DNA from: Sphingomonadaceae bacterium | Lineage (GTDB): Bacteria > Pseudomonadota > Alphaproteobacteria > Sphingomonadales > Sphingomonadaceae | NCBI GenBank assembly: GCA_947451145.1 | Contig: CANFXW010000019.1 | Coordinates: 1 to 63,826, forward strand | Reading direction: 5' to 3' | DNA: 63,826 nucleotides | Shown: positions 35,894-46,004 of the stretch, one piece after another | How positions within the stretch are numbered: position 1 is the stretch's first letter | Layout of the letters: each line of letters opens with the position of its first letter | Notes under the pieces: generated by a model | The model's database searches: none | Seen by the model: the letters and a program-made list of their open reading frames with translations, nothing else | Told to the model about the DNA's origin: nothing | Translations under genes and position numbers: made by a program

Positions 35894-36367
35894 ATGAACA
35901 AACTCACCCATCTCGATGAATCGGGTCAGGCGCGCATGGTCGATGTTGGCGGCAAGGCAGAGACCCGCCGCGTTGCGGTGGCTTCGGGGCGCATCCGCAT
36001 GTCGGCGGAGGCCCTGTCCGCGATCCGGGACGGCAATGCACCCAAAGGAGACGTCCTCGCCGCCGCACGCATCGCCGGGATCATGGCAGCCAAGAAAACT
36101 GCCGAGCTGATCCCGCTGTGCCACCCGCTGGCGCTCGATTCGGTGACGGTCGATTTCACCATCGAGGCAGACGCCGTGCGCGCCACGGCAACAGCCTCGC
36201 TCAGCGGGCGGACTGGTGTGGAAATGGAAGCGATGACAGCATGTTCCATCGCACTCCTGACAATTTACGACATGGCGAAAGCTGTCGACAAGGCGATGAT
36301 CATCGAAGGCGTTCGGCTGCTATCAAAGAGTGGCGGCAAATCCGGCGACTGGGTCGCTCCGGAATGA
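35894..36367 (+). CDS. moaC: Cyclic pyranopterin monophosphate synthase
   Basis: 157 residues from ATG 35894 (another ATG, 35882, is possible and has a closer AGGAA). [21 protein letters not shown] is the typical start; [17 protein letters not shown] and the motif [20 protein letters not shown] hold the active site. With MoaA (not in window) it makes the first pterin intermediate of molybdenum cofactor. ATGA overlap with moeA shows translational coupling. Confidence 0.95.
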   Translation: MNKLTHLDESGQARMVDVGGKAETRRVAVASGRIRMSAEALSAIRDGNAPKGDVLAAARIAGIMAAKKTAELIPLCHPLALDSVTVDFTIEADAVRATATASLSGRTGVEMEAMTACSIALLTIYDMAKAVDKAMIIEGVRLLSKSGGKSGDWVAPE

Positions 36368-37566
36368 GCGCCTTGCTGCAACTGGAGGAGGCGCAGACGC
36401 GTCTGCTCGCCCTCGCTCACCCTCTGCCAATCGAGCGCGTTGATACACGCAGCGCACTGGGCCGGTACCTTGCAGAACCGCTCAAGGCACACCGCACCCA
36501 GCCTGCGGCAGATATGTCAGCGATGGATGGCTATGCCGTGTCTGGACCTGATCTTTCAGGCCCATGGACGGTGATCGGTGAGAGCGCTGCGGGTCACCCA
36601 TTTTGCGGGCATGTGGGACAGGGCCAAGCCGTGCGGATCTCTACCGGCGCGTTGCTGCCAGCCGGATCAGACGCGGTGATCGTGCAGGAGGATGTCACAC
36701 GAACAGGCGATAGCCTGACCCTGCACGGCACTCCGCCTTCGCCGCCCGGAAAGCACGTCCGGAAAAAGGGCAAGGATTTTCAAACCGACGCAGTGCTACT
36801 CGATAAGGGTGCCTATATCGGCGCTGCGCAACTGGCTCTGGCGATATCGGCGGGGCAGACCCACCTTGCCGTCCGCCGCGAAGTGCGTGTCGCGATTATC
36901 GACAGCGGCGATGAACTCGCTGCCGAGCCCGATTGCTGCGCGCCGCACCAGATCCCCGCAAGCAACGGCGCGATGCTGGCTGCTCTGGTTGCCGCTCTAC
37001 CGTGCCGTCCCGACTATCACGGCCCGGTGCCGGACAAGGTCGCGGATATCGTTGCCGCTCTGGACGCAACATCTGGTGTAGATATCATCGTCACCACCGG
37101 CGGCGCATCGGTTGGCGATCACGATCTGCTCCGGCCCGCTCTGGAGCAATGGGGTGCCAGTCTCGATTTCTGGAAGGTCGCGATCAAGCCCGGCAAGCCG
37201 CTGCTGGTGGCAACAAAGGCCGACAAGATCGTGCTCGGGCTGCCCGGCAATCCGGTTTCGAGTTATGTAACCGCCCTGCTGTTCCTCCTGCCGCTGATCC
37301 GGGCCATGCTCGGCGCGGCCGATCCATTGCCGAAAGCCCTGACCATGCGACTTTCTGCGCCGGTTGCGGCTGGCGGAGACCGCCGCGAATTCCTCAGGGC
37401 CAGAATGACGGCAGACGGCCTACAGGTGCTGACCCAGCAAGACAGCGGCGCACTGGCGGCCCTTTCGGCAGCATCCGCCATCATTGATCGCCCCGCCCAT
37501 GCCCCCGCTCTGCCCGCCGGAGCGGATGTTCCAGCCATTCTGATCGGAAATGGCGGGATCGCTTGA
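36364..37566 (+). CDS. moeA: Molybdopterin molybdotransferase
   Basis: 400 residues. MoeA order: [37 protein letters not shown], the MoaB/Mog-like core [20 protein letters not shown], and [25 protein letters not shown]. It inserts molybdate into adenylated molybdopterin. It is coupled to moaC and lies directly upstream of lexA with a 97-bp gap. Confidence 0.95.
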   Translation: MSALLQLEEAQTRLLALAHPLPIERVDTRSALGRYLAEPLKAHRTQPAADMSAMDGYAVSGPDLSGPWTVIGESAAGHPFCGHVGQGQAVRISTGALLPAGSDAVIVQEDVTRTGDSLTLHGTPPSPPGKHVRKKGKDFQTDAVLLDKGAYIGAAQLALAISAGQTHLAVRREVRVAIIDSGDELAAEPDCCAPHQIPASNGAMLAALVAALPCRPDYHGPVPDKVADIVAALDATSGVDIIVTTGGASVGDHDLLRPALEQWGASLDFWKVAIKPGKPLLVATKADKIVLGLPGNPVSSYVTALLFLLPLIRAMLGAADPLPKALTMRLSAPVAAGGDRREFLRARMTADGLQVLTQQDSGALAALSAASAIIDRPAHAPALPAGADVPAILIGNGGIA

Positions 37567-37590
37567 CTCCTGCCGAATCGTTGCTTAATT

Positions 37591-37605
37591 GTTCCGCATT
37601 CGTTC
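37591..37605. promoter_or_regulatory. LexA (SOS) box of the alphaproteobacterial type
   Basis: GTTC at 37591-37594 and GTTC at 37602-37605 are separated by seven bases, exactly the GTTC-N7-GTTC consensus. It is 59 bases before the lexA ATG, so lexA is probably autorepressed. Confidence 0.8.
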
Positions 37606-37663
37606 ACTGAACGGCGCAGGAACATCCGTTGCCTGCCCGCTCTGATTTGGGAGTGACCTTGCG

Positions 37664-38356
37664 ATGTTGACCCGCAAGCAGCACGAGTTGATTCGCTTCA
37701 TCCAGGCCCGTCTCGAAGACACCGGCATCAGCCCGAGTTTTGAGGAAATGAAGGAAGCGCTTGACCTCAAATCAAAGTCGGGCGTCCACCGGCTGATCTC
37801 GGCGCTGGAAGAACGCGGCTTCATCCGCCGCCTGCCCAATCGGGCAAGAGCGCTGGAAGTCCTGCGCCAGCCTGAAGACGTGAATTCGCGTCCGGCCAAG
37901 CCAGCACCTGCCAATTCGAACACTGTCACGCCGCCGCTGCGTGCACCGGCATCGCGGCCTGAACCCGCCAATGACGTTATTGAGATTCCGCTGCACGGCC
38001 GCATCGCTGCCGGTGTTCCGATCGAAGCCATTGAAGGCCAGTCGATGCTTCCGGTGCCCGCTGCCCTGCTTGGGCCGGGTGAGCACTATGCGCTTGAGGT
38101 TTCGGGGGATTCGATGGTTGAGGCCGGCATCCTTGATGGCGACTTCGCCCTGATCCGCCGCACCAACACCGCGCGCGACGGAGAGATCGTCGTCGCACTG
38201 GTTCGCGGCGAGGAAGCGACGCTGAAATACCTCCACCGCGAGCAGGGCGGCGTTCGCCTCGATCCCGCCAATGCAGCCTATGATCCGCAACACTACGGTG
38301 CCGGCGAGGTTGAGGTTCAGGGCAAGCTCGCAGGCCTGCTGCGCCGCTATCACTGA
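37664..38356 (+). CDS. lexA: LexA repressor
   Basis: 230 residues. A winged-helix N-terminus ([40 protein letters not shown]) binds DNA. The Ala-Gly cleavage site is in [11 protein letters not shown], the catalytic Ser in SGDSMVEAG and Lys in [10 protein letters not shown]. It represses SOS genes and self-cleaves on RecA activation. A LexA box lies in its own promoter. The end overlaps the convergent comEC end by seven bases. Confidence 0.96.
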   Translation: MLTRKQHELIRFIQARLEDTGISPSFEEMKEALDLKSKSGVHRLISALEERGFIRRLPNRARALEVLRQPEDVNSRPAKPAPANSNTVTPPLRAPASRPEPANDVIEIPLHGRIAAGVPIEAIEGQSMLPVPAALLGPGEHYALEVSGDSMVEAGILDGDFALIRRTNTARDGEIVVALVRGEEATLKYLHREQGGVRLDPANAAYDPQHYGAGEVEVQGKLAGLLRRYH

Positions 38357-40635
38357 TCGGGCGGTTGGGCGGCTTCTGAGCCTGTCGGCGGGTTAGTCGC
38401 GGCGGTGGCTGGTTCCTGGCGGCGATAAGGCGGTCGCACGGCAACGTGCCACCAGCCATGATCTCCTTCGCTTTCTGCCACGCTGGTGATCGTGCCGCGC
38501 TCCAGATCAATGGCGAGGCCGCCGGTCCGGCCAAGCATTTGCCGGTCGAGCTTGTAGAGCCTTGGCTTGCAGGATGGCGGCAGCCAGCGGTCGGCAATCA
38601 CGATATCGCTGATCTCGCAGGCAGCGGCCAGATCACGAACCGTTACCGGCTGCTTGCCGCGTGCCATCAGCAAGCGCCAGATCCGGCCACCGCGTTGAAG
38701 ATCAAAGGCACAGAAGGCCGCGCTGCACCGTGCGCCGGGCATATCAGCCAGCGAACGAACCTCGCCCTCCATCCCCGCCATTTCGGTGAGGCTGTCACGG
38801 GCAAAATCGCTCCGCATCTGACGCAGGACAACAAGCTCGTTGGAGGCAAGGCCGGTGATCCCGACGTGAACACCGTCTCCGGCCACGAGCAGGTCGGGCG
38901 CGCGGAGCATGAACAACCAGACAGTGCCAATCGCCACCGGGACGAAGCCCAACAGACGAACCCTGCCATGCCAAAGCGCAAGCCAAAGGCTCCCGGCAAC
39001 AAAGAGCAGAAAACCACCCTCACCCATCGCCGGGAATCGCGTAATCGCACCTGGCAGACCGCCAAAGAAGTGCGCCATCCATAACAACGCTTCGAGCGAT
39101 TTCCCCGCCAGCCACCAGGCCGGTCCGCCCAGCCCCACCGAATCAAGGACAAAGCCCAGTCCGATCAGCGGCATGGTCAGAAACTCAGTCATCGGAATAG
39201 CCACAACATTGGCCAGTGCACCGTAAATCCCGCTGCGGTGAAAGTGGTAAACAGCAATCGGCATGAGCGCAGCCTCAATCACGGCCCCCGTAACCAGCAG
39301 CATCGCCACATTGCGAAGTCCGCGCCGCCACCACGCCTGTTCGCGGGGCGCCATAAATGTACGCATCGGCGCAGAGCTATGCAGGGCTACGATCGCGATA
39401 ACCGAGGCAAAGCTCATCTGGAAACTCGGCCCAACAACAGCTTCGGGCCAGATCAACATGACGATGAATGCGGCAACGCCCAGCAGCCGGAAGCTCAACG
39501 GTTCACGACCAATCACCAGCGCGACAAGGATCAGTAGCGCCCCCACGCAGCTTCGGACGGTTGGAACCTGAGCGCCGGTCAGCAACGTATAGGCAACCGC
39601 CGCCAGCGCGCCTGTACCTGCGGCCAGCAACGGCAGTCGCACGCGCAGCACCAACCAGGGCCACAGCCCGAACAGCCGCATGGCAAGAAAATAGGCAATG
39701 GCGATGACGGCACTCACATGCAGCCCGCTTACCGACAGCAAGTGGGTAAGGCCGGAATTGCGCATGGCATCCTCATCGTCTTTGGCAATGCCGCCGCGAT
39801 CCCCGCTGGCAAAAGCAGCGGCGATGCCGCCTGCTGATCCGCTGATCTGCGCTTGGACATGCGCCGAAATGCGTCGTTGCAGCCGGGCCAGCCAATTATC
39901 GCTGTCTCTGCCGGGGCGCAGCACCTCGATAGGGGCCAGCGCGGAGCCGGTCGCCGCCAGGCCTTCAAACCATGCTGCACGGGCGAAATTGTAGCTACCG
40001 GGCAGCATTGGCGGTGCCGGAGGAACCAATCGCGCCCGCACCCTGATCATGGCCCCCTCTTGCGCGCCAATGGCATCGCGCTCGAGCGGCACGTTAATCC
40101 TCACCCGTATCGGTCGATCGCCGCCCGGTTCGATCATCGCCAATGTCAACCGCACCCGCTCGTCAGCAGGTTGTTCTTCGCGTTCGATAACCTTGGCAGC
40201 GATGGTTCCAACCCATGGGGCTTTTATCGCCGGCATCCCGACGAGCGCCGACTTGGTCCACACCACGGCGCACCCGGCAGCCGCAAGCAAGGCCATCCCG
40301 CTGATTGCCTGTCGCAGGAACGGTAGCCGGCCATCTTCGCGGGTAAAAGCTGCGACTGCCAGGGTTATCGCCAGAAGCGCAGTAATAAGGCTCGCCCACT
40401 GCCATTTATTTGGTAAATCGAACCAAATTGCTACTCCGGCAGCGAATCCAGCCGCCAGCCAGGGCGCCCGATCAAATCCTGCCCGGGCAAGAAATCGCTC
40501 GACCCCATCAAGTGCGCTGGACAAGAGCGTTGCAACGCGCCATGGATTTTGCTGCAATGCAGCGCGAACAGAGGTGGTCCTCCGCGAATCGCCCGGCAAC
40601 GGCGCAGGTTCAGGCTCACCCACCATGGGCTGCAT
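38350..40635 (-). CDS. ComEC/Rec2-family DNA-uptake membrane protein
   Basis: About 761 residues if started at ATG 40635; no clear Shine-Dalgarno decides between it, ATG 40626 and the further TTG/ATG. N-terminal membrane helices precede the soluble DUF4131 region ([18 protein letters not shown]), then a multi-helix Competence domain containing [17 protein letters not shown]. The C-terminal ~200 residues resemble a degenerate metallo-beta-lactamase-like end ([16 protein letters not shown]) but lack an HxHxDH motif. It probably forms a DNA channel in transformation; the gene sits in the conserved lexA-comEC-gltX order. Confidence 0.9.
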   Translation of the reverse strand: MQPMVGEPEPAPLPGDSRRTTSVRAALQQNPWRVATLLSSALDGVERFLARAGFDRAPWLAAGFAAGVAIWFDLPNKWQWASLITALLAITLAVAAFTREDGRLPFLRQAISGMALLAAAGCAVVWTKSALVGMPAIKAPWVGTIAAKVIEREEQPADERVRLTLAMIEPGGDRPIRVRINVPLERDAIGAQEGAMIRVRARLVPPAPPMLPGSYNFARAAWFEGLAATGSALAPIEVLRPGRDSDNWLARLQRRISAHVQAQISGSAGGIAAAFASGDRGGIAKDDEDAMRNSGLTHLLSVSGLHVSAVIAIAYFLAMRLFGLWPWLVLRVRLPLLAAGTGALAAVAYTLLTGAQVPTVRSCVGALLILVALVIGREPLSFRLLGVAAFIVMLIWPEAVVGPSFQMSFASVIAIVALHSSAPMRTFMAPREQAWWRRGLRNVAMLLVTGAVIEAALMPIAVYHFHRSGIYGALANVVAIPMTEFLTMPLIGLGFVLDSVGLGGPAWWLAGKSLEALLWMAHFFGGLPGAITRFPAMGEGGFLLFVAGSLWLALWHGRVRLLGFVPVAIGTVWLFMLRAPDLLVAGDGVHVGITGLASNELVVLRQMRSDFARDSLTEMAGMEGEVRSLADMPGARCSAAFCAFDLQRGGRIWRLLMARGKQPVTVRDLAAACEISDIVIADRWLPPSCKPRLYKLDRQMLGRTGGLAIDLERGTITSVAESEGDHGWWHVAVRPPYRRQEPATAATNPPTGSEAAQPPDQ

Positions 40636-40655
40636 AGGACAGAAAGGTAGAGAGG

Positions 40656-42098
40656 TTGGCAAGCGACGTGGCACAGTCTGGCGAAGATGCAGGCGCAGGC
40701 CGCAGCGTCGTCACGCGGTTTGCCCCCTCACCCACCGGCTATCTCCACATTGGCGGCGCACGCACTGCGCTGTTCAACTGGCTTTTTGCGCGCCACCATG
40801 GCGGCAAGTACCTGCTTCGCATCGAAGATACCGATCGCGCTCGCTCAACCGAACCGGCAATTGAAGCGATTTTCGATGGTCTGTCCTGGCTGGGACTTGA
40901 GGGCGATGAACCGCCGGTTTTCCAGTTCGCCCGGACTCCGCGCCATGCTGAAGTGGCCGCGCAGCTGATTGCTCAAGGTCACGCCTATCGCTGCTATCTG
41001 AGCAGCGAAGAGCTGGCCGCGCGCCGGGAACAGGCACAGGCCGAGCGCCGCCCATTCCGCCTTGAAAGCGAATGGCGGGATGCCGATTCTGCCAGCTGGC
41101 CCGGTGACGCGCCTTACGTCGTACGCATTAAAGCGCCGCGTGAGGGCGAAACCGTAATCGACGATCAGGTTCAGGGCCGTGTCACAGTGGCCAATGCCGA
41201 GATCGACGACTTCGTCTTGCTCCGTTCGGACGGAACGCCAACCTATATGCTGGCCGTGGTCGTCGATGACCACGATATGGGCGTTACGCACGTCATCCGT
41301 GGCGACGACCATCTCAACAATGCGTTCCGCCAGCTCGTCATCATCACTGCGATGGGTTGGACAAAGCCGGTCTATGCACACATCCCGCTGATCCACGGCG
41401 CTGACGGAGCGAAGCTTTCGAAGCGGCACGGTGCGCTGGGTGTTGACGCCTATCGTGATGAGATGGGCGTCCTGCCCGAAGCGCTGTTTAACTACCTCCT
41501 CCGTCTGGGATGGGGCCATGGGGATGATGAGATCATCTCCCGCGAACAAGCTGTTGAATGGTTTGACATAGCCCATGTTGGCAAGGGCCCATCGCGCTTT
41601 GACCTAGCCAAGCTGTTGAATTTGAACGGGCATTACATTCGAGAGGCCGATGATTCGCGCCTTGCAGAACTGGTTGCTCCGTTGGTACAGGGAACAGTCG
41701 ACGCTGACCTGCTCGCCCATGCCATGCCGATCCTCAAGGTTCGGGCCAAAGATCTGCACGAACTGGCCGCCAGCGCAGGTTTTCTGTTTGCGACACGCCC
41801 CTTATCGATCGAGGACAAGGCAGCTGCCCTGCTGACCGACGATGCTCGCGGATTGCTTGGCAAGATTGCTGTCAGTCTTGCGGAGTGTGCGGACTGGACA
41901 AGTGAATCGCTTGAAGTAAGGGTGAAATCTCTGGCCGAAGAATGGGGTCTCGGACTGGGCAAGCTGGCGCAGCCTCTGCGCGCCGCTTTGACCGGACAGA
42001 CTACATCTCCGGGAATTTTCGACGTTCTGGTGTTATTGGGGCAGGAAGAAAGTCTGGCGCGCATTGTCGCTCAGGCCAGCTTGCCCGAACAGGTATGA
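40656..42098 (+). CDS. gltX: Glutamyl-tRNA synthetase
   Basis: 480 residues from TTG 40656; GTG 40668 is an alternative. The class-I signature HIGH occurs as [14 protein letters not shown], the KMSKS site as [12 protein letters not shown]. The C-terminal anticodon-binding domain is helical. It charges tRNA-Glu. The start is close to the divergent comEC start. The stop overlaps the possible gltA ATG (ATGA). Confidence 0.94.
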   Translation: MASDVAQSGEDAGAGRSVVTRFAPSPTGYLHIGGARTALFNWLFARHHGGKYLLRIEDTDRARSTEPAIEAIFDGLSWLGLEGDEPPVFQFARTPRHAEVAAQLIAQGHAYRCYLSSEELAARREQAQAERRPFRLESEWRDADSASWPGDAPYVVRIKAPREGETVIDDQVQGRVTVANAEIDDFVLLRSDGTPTYMLAVVVDDHDMGVTHVIRGDDHLNNAFRQLVIITAMGWTKPVYAHIPLIHGADGAKLSKRHGALGVDAYRDEMGVLPEALFNYLLRLGWGHGDDEIISREQAVEWFDIAHVGKGPSRFDLAKLLNLNGHYIREADDSRLAELVAPLVQGTVDADLLAHAMPILKVRAKDLHELAASAGFLFATRPLSIEDKAAALLTDDARGLLGKIAVSLAECADWTSESLEVRVKSLAEEWGLGLGKLAQPLRAALTGQTTSPGIFDVLVLLGQEESLARIVAQASLPEQV

Positions 42099-43393
42099 GT
42101 GAGGAGACGACAGTGGGTAACGCAAAGCTGAGCGCAGATGGTGCGGACTTCGATTTTCCCGTGCTGAGCGGCACAGTTGGCCCGGATGTGATCGACATCC
42201 GAAAGCTTTACGGCCAGACCGGCAAGTTCACCTTTGACCCGGGCTTCACCTCAACCGCCGCCTGCGAAAGCGGCCTGACCTATATCGACGGTGACGAGGG
42301 CATTCTGCTTCACCGCGGTTATGCCATTGGCGAATTGGCCGAGCATTCCAGCTTCATGGAAGTTTGCTACCTGCTGCTCAACGGCGAACTGCCGGGCAAG
42401 AACGAGCTGTCGAACTTCTCCACCACGATCAGCCGCCACACCATGGTGCACGAACAGCTTTCTAGCTTCTTCAGCGGCTTCCGCCGTGATGCGCACCCGA
42501 TGGCGATCATGTGTGGTGTCGTTGGCGCGCTTTCAGCGTTTTATCATGACTCGACGGACATCGCCGATCCTGATCAGCGCCGCATCTCGGCGCACCGTCT
42601 GATCGCCAAGATGCCGACGATTGCGGCAATGGCTTACAAATATTCGGTCGGACAGCCCTTTGTCTATCCGCAGAACGATTTGTCCTATGCCGGCAATTTC
42701 CTGCGCATGACCTTTGGCGTTCCCGCCGAGGAATACGAGATTGTACCTGCTGTTGAAAAGGCGATGGACCGGATCTTCATCCTTCATGCCGATCACGAGC
42801 AGAATGCGTCGACTTCTACTGTGCGCCTTGCTGGCTCTTCGGGTGCGAACCCGTTTGCCTGCATCGCAGCAGGCATCGCTTGCCTTTGGGGCCCGGCACA
42901 TGGCGGCGCCAACGAAGCTGCGCTGAACATGCTCAAGGAAATCGGCACGCCGGACAAGATCCCGCACTACATCGCGCGCGCCAAGGACAAGAACGATCCG
43001 TTCCGCCTGATGGGCTTCGGCCACCGCGTTTACAAGAACTACGATCCGCGCGCCACGGTGATGCAGAAGACCGTACGCGAAGTCTTCGATGCGCTGAAGG
43101 TCAATGATCCCCTGTTCGAAACCGCGCTCCGTCTGGAAGAAATCGCGCTGAACGATCCGTATTTCGTTGAGAAGAAGCTGTTCCCGAATGTCGACTTTTA
43201 TTCGGGCATCATTCTTTCGGCGATCGGCTTCCCGACGACGATGTTCACCGTACTCTTTGCCCTCGCCCGTACCGTCGGCTGGGTGGCCCAGTGGAACGAA
43301 ATGATCTCTGATCCAGGCCAGAAGATTGGTCGCCCACGGCAGCTCTATACGGGCCCGACAGCGCGTGATTATGTACCTATCGAAAAACGTTAA
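42095..43393 (+). CDS. gltA: Citrate synthase
   Basis: 432 residues from ATG 42095 (ATGA overlap with gltX), or 426 from GTG 42113, which has the better Shine-Dalgarno (GAGGAG, six bases). Signatures: [40 protein letters not shown] (catalytic His region), [31 protein letters not shown] (catalytic His) and NVDFYSGI (catalytic Asp). It makes citrate from oxaloacetate and acetyl-CoA in the TCA cycle. Confidence 0.96.
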   Translation: MSEETTVGNAKLSADGADFDFPVLSGTVGPDVIDIRKLYGQTGKFTFDPGFTSTAACESGLTYIDGDEGILLHRGYAIGELAEHSSFMEVCYLLLNGELPGKNELSNFSTTISRHTMVHEQLSSFFSGFRRDAHPMAIMCGVVGALSAFYHDSTDIADPDQRRISAHRLIAKMPTIAAMAYKYSVGQPFVYPQNDLSYAGNFLRMTFGVPAEEYEIVPAVEKAMDRIFILHADHEQNASTSTVRLAGSSGANPFACIAAGIACLWGPAHGGANEAALNMLKEIGTPDKIPHYIARAKDKNDPFRLMGFGHRVYKNYDPRATVMQKTVREVFDALKVNDPLFETALRLEEIALNDPYFVEKKLFPNVDFYSGIILSAIGFPTTMFTVLFALARTVGWVAQWNEMISDPGQKIGRPRQLYTGPTARDYVPIEKR

Positions 43394-43416
43394 CAGTTGT
43401 AACCTAAGGTATAAGT

Positions 43417-43430
43417 GAATCTGCGGATTC
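43417..43430. terminator. Hairpin after gltA made of two GANTC sites
   Basis: GAATC (43417-43421) and GATTC (43426-43430) form a palindrome with loop TGCG, extended outward by AAGT/ACTT with one bulge. Both arms are CcrM methylation sites (GANTC). The structure ends next to the Shine-Dalgarno of the small gene at 43449. Confidence 0.4.
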
Positions 43431-43448
43431 TACTTTAGGGGAAACACT

Positions 43449-43652
43449 ATGTTGCGTAACATTCTGCAAGGCATCGGGGGCCTGCTGGTTGTCATGGGAA
43501 TCTTCTTCGCGCTTCAGGGCGCGGGAATTATCATGTGGCCGGCTGAAAGCTTCATGCTCGCCAACCGTCATTGGGTAACCAACGGATTGATCATTGCTCT
43601 GGCTGGTGCAGCATCGCTGCTTATCGCCCGTCGGAGCGGCTCAGCTTCCTGA
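43449..43652 (+). CDS. Small two-helix membrane protein, unknown function
   Basis: 67 residues. Two hydrophobic helices (residues ~8-30 and ~43-60) are separated by a short polar loop (WPAESFMLANRHWVTN). The Shine-Dalgarno AGGGG lies eight bases before ATG 43449. No family could be recognised. It ends convergently over the 3' end of the histidine-kinase-like gene (12-base overlap). Confidence 0.65.
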   Translation: MLRNILQGIGGLLVVMGIFFALQGAGIIMWPAESFMLANRHWVTNGLIIALAGAASLLIARRSGSAS

Positions 43653-45020
43653 CTGATTCTCCGTGCCGCAAGGCACGGAGAGGATGAAACGCGCGCCGTG
43701 ACCCGGCGCGCTTTCAACCGTCAGATCGCCACCCATGGCCCGCGCAAGTCTGCGCGAGATATACAGCCCCAACCCCGAACCACCGTCACCGCTGCGGCCA
43801 AGGCGTTCGAACTTCTCAAACACACGTGACTGCTGGTCTTCGGCAAGGCCCGGCCCTTGGTCGGCAACGATGACCTGCGCCATTTGTCCTTCCTGGGCCA
43901 GCCTGATCCACACCTGCGAGTTGGCAGGGCTGTAACGGATGGCATTGCCAACCAGGTTGAGCAACACCTGAAGCACGCGGCGGAATTCGGCGACGGCAGG
44001 CAGGGTTTCGCCGGCGCGGGGGGCGTCAACCAGAATGCCCTGCTCACGTGCGCGGACGCCGAGAATTCCTGCAGCCCGCCGCGCGACATCGGCGAGATCG
44101 ATACGGTCCGGCGCGGTGATGAAATCCTCGGATTCAACGACTTCCAGATCGGTAAGATCATCGATCAGGGCGAGCAGATGCTGCCCTGCAGCGGCTATGT
44201 CAGCCGCATAATTGCTGTATTCCTCAGCAATAGGCCCTGCGAGGCGGGTCCGGATCGTTTCGGCATTGGCGATGATCCGCGAAATCGGCTGCCGCAACAC
44301 CGGGGCAACATCGCGGCCGATCAAGCGGGCACCATTCGCCTTGGCTGGCGCAGCAATTGCCGATGGCGACGTCGGCAAAGTGTCTGAAGCCAGAGTCAGG
44401 TCAAAACCCTCCGGCTCCCCTTCCCCCGCGCAAAGCGGCAACAGGGAGACCCGCCACAGGCGATCTGATCCTGCGACCTCAACCTCTGCGCCATCGAGCA
44501 AACGCCAATGCAAAGCCTGCCCCGCAACCGCGCCTTTAATCGTGACAAAGTCCGTCCAGGGCTTCCCGCGCGATGCCAGCATGGCGTTGGCAAGGCCCTT
44601 GAGTTCATTTGCCTCGGCCCCGGCAGTCAAAGCCGCCTGATTGGCATTCAACCGGGCGTGAAATTCAGCGAGGTTCCGGTCGATTTCCGCCTGCCTTGAT
44701 ACTGCACCCGGCACTTCGGCCGGTAGTGGACGAGCTTGCCAGTGGCTCACCATTATCTTGCAGCCACCTTCCGGTTCTGGCTCGATCTCCACCCATGCGG
44801 TAATCGCTTCAGCCCCATCTCGCGTTGTGAAGGGCCGGGCCAGTTTCATGCCGAGCTGCCGAGCCTTTCGGACGGCTTCGAGCAATGCCGGGATCGCAAT
44901 GGTGCCCGGAAATTCACCACCACAGCGCTCCTGCAAGCCACGCAGTGGCTCGCTGGCTGAAACCAGACGGTCTTCAGCATCGCTTTTGGCTTGTGCCGCT
45001 GCGGTTGGCGGGGCGGACAT
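43641..45020 (-). CDS. Histidine-kinase-like protein lacking the phospho-acceptor His
   Basis: 459 residues, soluble, no membrane helix. Residues 1-230 are a variable N-terminal region. Residues ~232-300 align with the dimerisation/phospho-acceptor helix, but the H-box reads DVAPVLRQPISRII, with Pro240 where the His should be. The ATPase domain is intact: N-box LLNLVGNAIRYSP (Asn359), G1 DQGPGLA, F-box and G2 GSGLGLYISRRLARAMGG. It may bind ATP without autophosphorylating, like a pseudokinase, or be a DivL-type regulator. It is the last gene of a four-gene minus-strand operon. Confidence 0.8.
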   Translation of the reverse strand: MSAPPTAAAQAKSDAEDRLVSASEPLRGLQERCGGEFPGTIAIPALLEAVRKARQLGMKLARPFTTRDGAEAITAWVEIEPEPEGGCKIMVSHWQARPLPAEVPGAVSRQAEIDRNLAEFHARLNANQAALTAGAEANELKGLANAMLASRGKPWTDFVTIKGAVAGQALHWRLLDGAEVEVAGSDRLWRVSLLPLCAGEGEPEGFDLTLASDTLPTSPSAIAAPAKANGARLIGRDVAPVLRQPISRIIANAETIRTRLAGPIAEEYSNYAADIAAAGQHLLALIDDLTDLEVVESEDFITAPDRIDLADVARRAAGILGVRAREQGILVDAPRAGETLPAVAEFRRVLQVLLNLVGNAIRYSPANSQVWIRLAQEGQMAQVIVADQGPGLAEDQQSRVFEKFERLGRSGDGGSGLGLYISRRLARAMGGDLTVESAPGHGARFILSVPCGTENQSGS

Positions 45021-45023
45021 GGA

Positions 45024-45980
45024 TCAGCCGGGATACCGTGACCCAAGCGCCAGAATTGCCGCTGCACGATCAGGCCCGAGGGCATCAAACCCATCAGGCA
45101 AGGCAATTTCAGGGTGCAGCGCAAGGAATTGTTCCTCAACTGCCTGCGGCTTCAAGCCAGAAGCCGACAAGCCAAGAGCCAGACGCGCAAGCTGGCCCTC
45201 GTTGGTCGAAAGCACAGAAAGACTGCGATCCTGCCCGTTGGCAAGCCCCAAAGCTGTGAGGAACAGGGCAACGCCTGCATGTTCGACTGAAAGCGCGGCA
45301 TGGGCCCCGCCGCCCATTCCCATCACCAGACGCGCCATCAGGCCCAGTCGGTTGCGGCTTTCGTCATGGCGTTCGCAGATAGTTCGTTCGGCAAGGGTTA
45401 CAGGTTCGTCATCCGCACCAAACTGGTTCCGCAGCGCGACAAGCGCCGCATGAAGCAGTTCGGCAGGCAAGTCTGCCATCGGCAACTGCATCCTGCGCTG
45501 CGTCTGGGCAAAGCGAGCTTGTGCGGCGAGCAAGTTCATGGCCGAAGCTGCGGTTGGGGCATCGCTTGAGGCGATCAAAGCCTGCAGCAGCGGCGAAAGC
45601 AGCGGATCAAGTGCCAGTCTGGCATGCATCTTCTCGGTCAATTGCCACTCAATAGCCAGCGAATGGACATGCGCCAGAAGGCTGGCATCACTGGCGAGGA
45701 GAACTGACAGGGTGCCAACGCTGTCCCGGGCAACCTCATGCGGCTTGTCACTCTTCCCGGCTTCCGAGCGGGCTGTCAGTAACTGGCGAGCGAGATCTTC
45801 GATCATGGAACGTGACCGCGCGACGATTTCTTCAGAAAATACCGAAGAATCATCGTTGGTTACCAGATGACGCAGGATCGGGATGATCGTTCCGGCCATA
45901 GCATCGGCATGCGCCAGCTCGGCGCGAAGCACACCTTCGATCACTTCAGGACCGGCAACAGTTTTGGACGTATCATTCAT
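45024..45980 (-). CDS. Helical protein of unknown function in the HK-like operon
   Basis: 318 residues from ATG 45980 (four more if ATG 45992 is used; GGAAGG is very close to 45980). Entirely helix-rich and cytosolic, with repeated Leu/Ala heptad patterns (HVHSLAIEWQLTEKMHARLA, LLHAALVALRNQF). It ends four bases before the histidine-kinase-like gene. I could not match it to a named family. It may be a DUF2336-like helical repeat protein, but that is only a guess. Confidence 0.55.
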   Translation of the reverse strand: MNDTSKTVAGPEVIEGVLRAELAHADAMAGTIIPILRHLVTNDDSSVFSEEIVARSRSMIEDLARQLLTARSEAGKSDKPHEVARDSVGTLSVLLASDASLLAHVHSLAIEWQLTEKMHARLALDPLLSPLLQALIASSDAPTAASAMNLLAAQARFAQTQRRMQLPMADLPAELLHAALVALRNQFGADDEPVTLAERTICERHDESRNRLGLMARLVMGMGGGAHAALSVEHAGVALFLTALGLANGQDRSLSVLSTNEGQLARLALGLSASGLKPQAVEEQFLALHPEIALPDGFDALGPDRAAAILALGSRYPG

Positions 45981-46004
45981 GCCTTCCGCCATAGCGAAGC
46001 ATGG

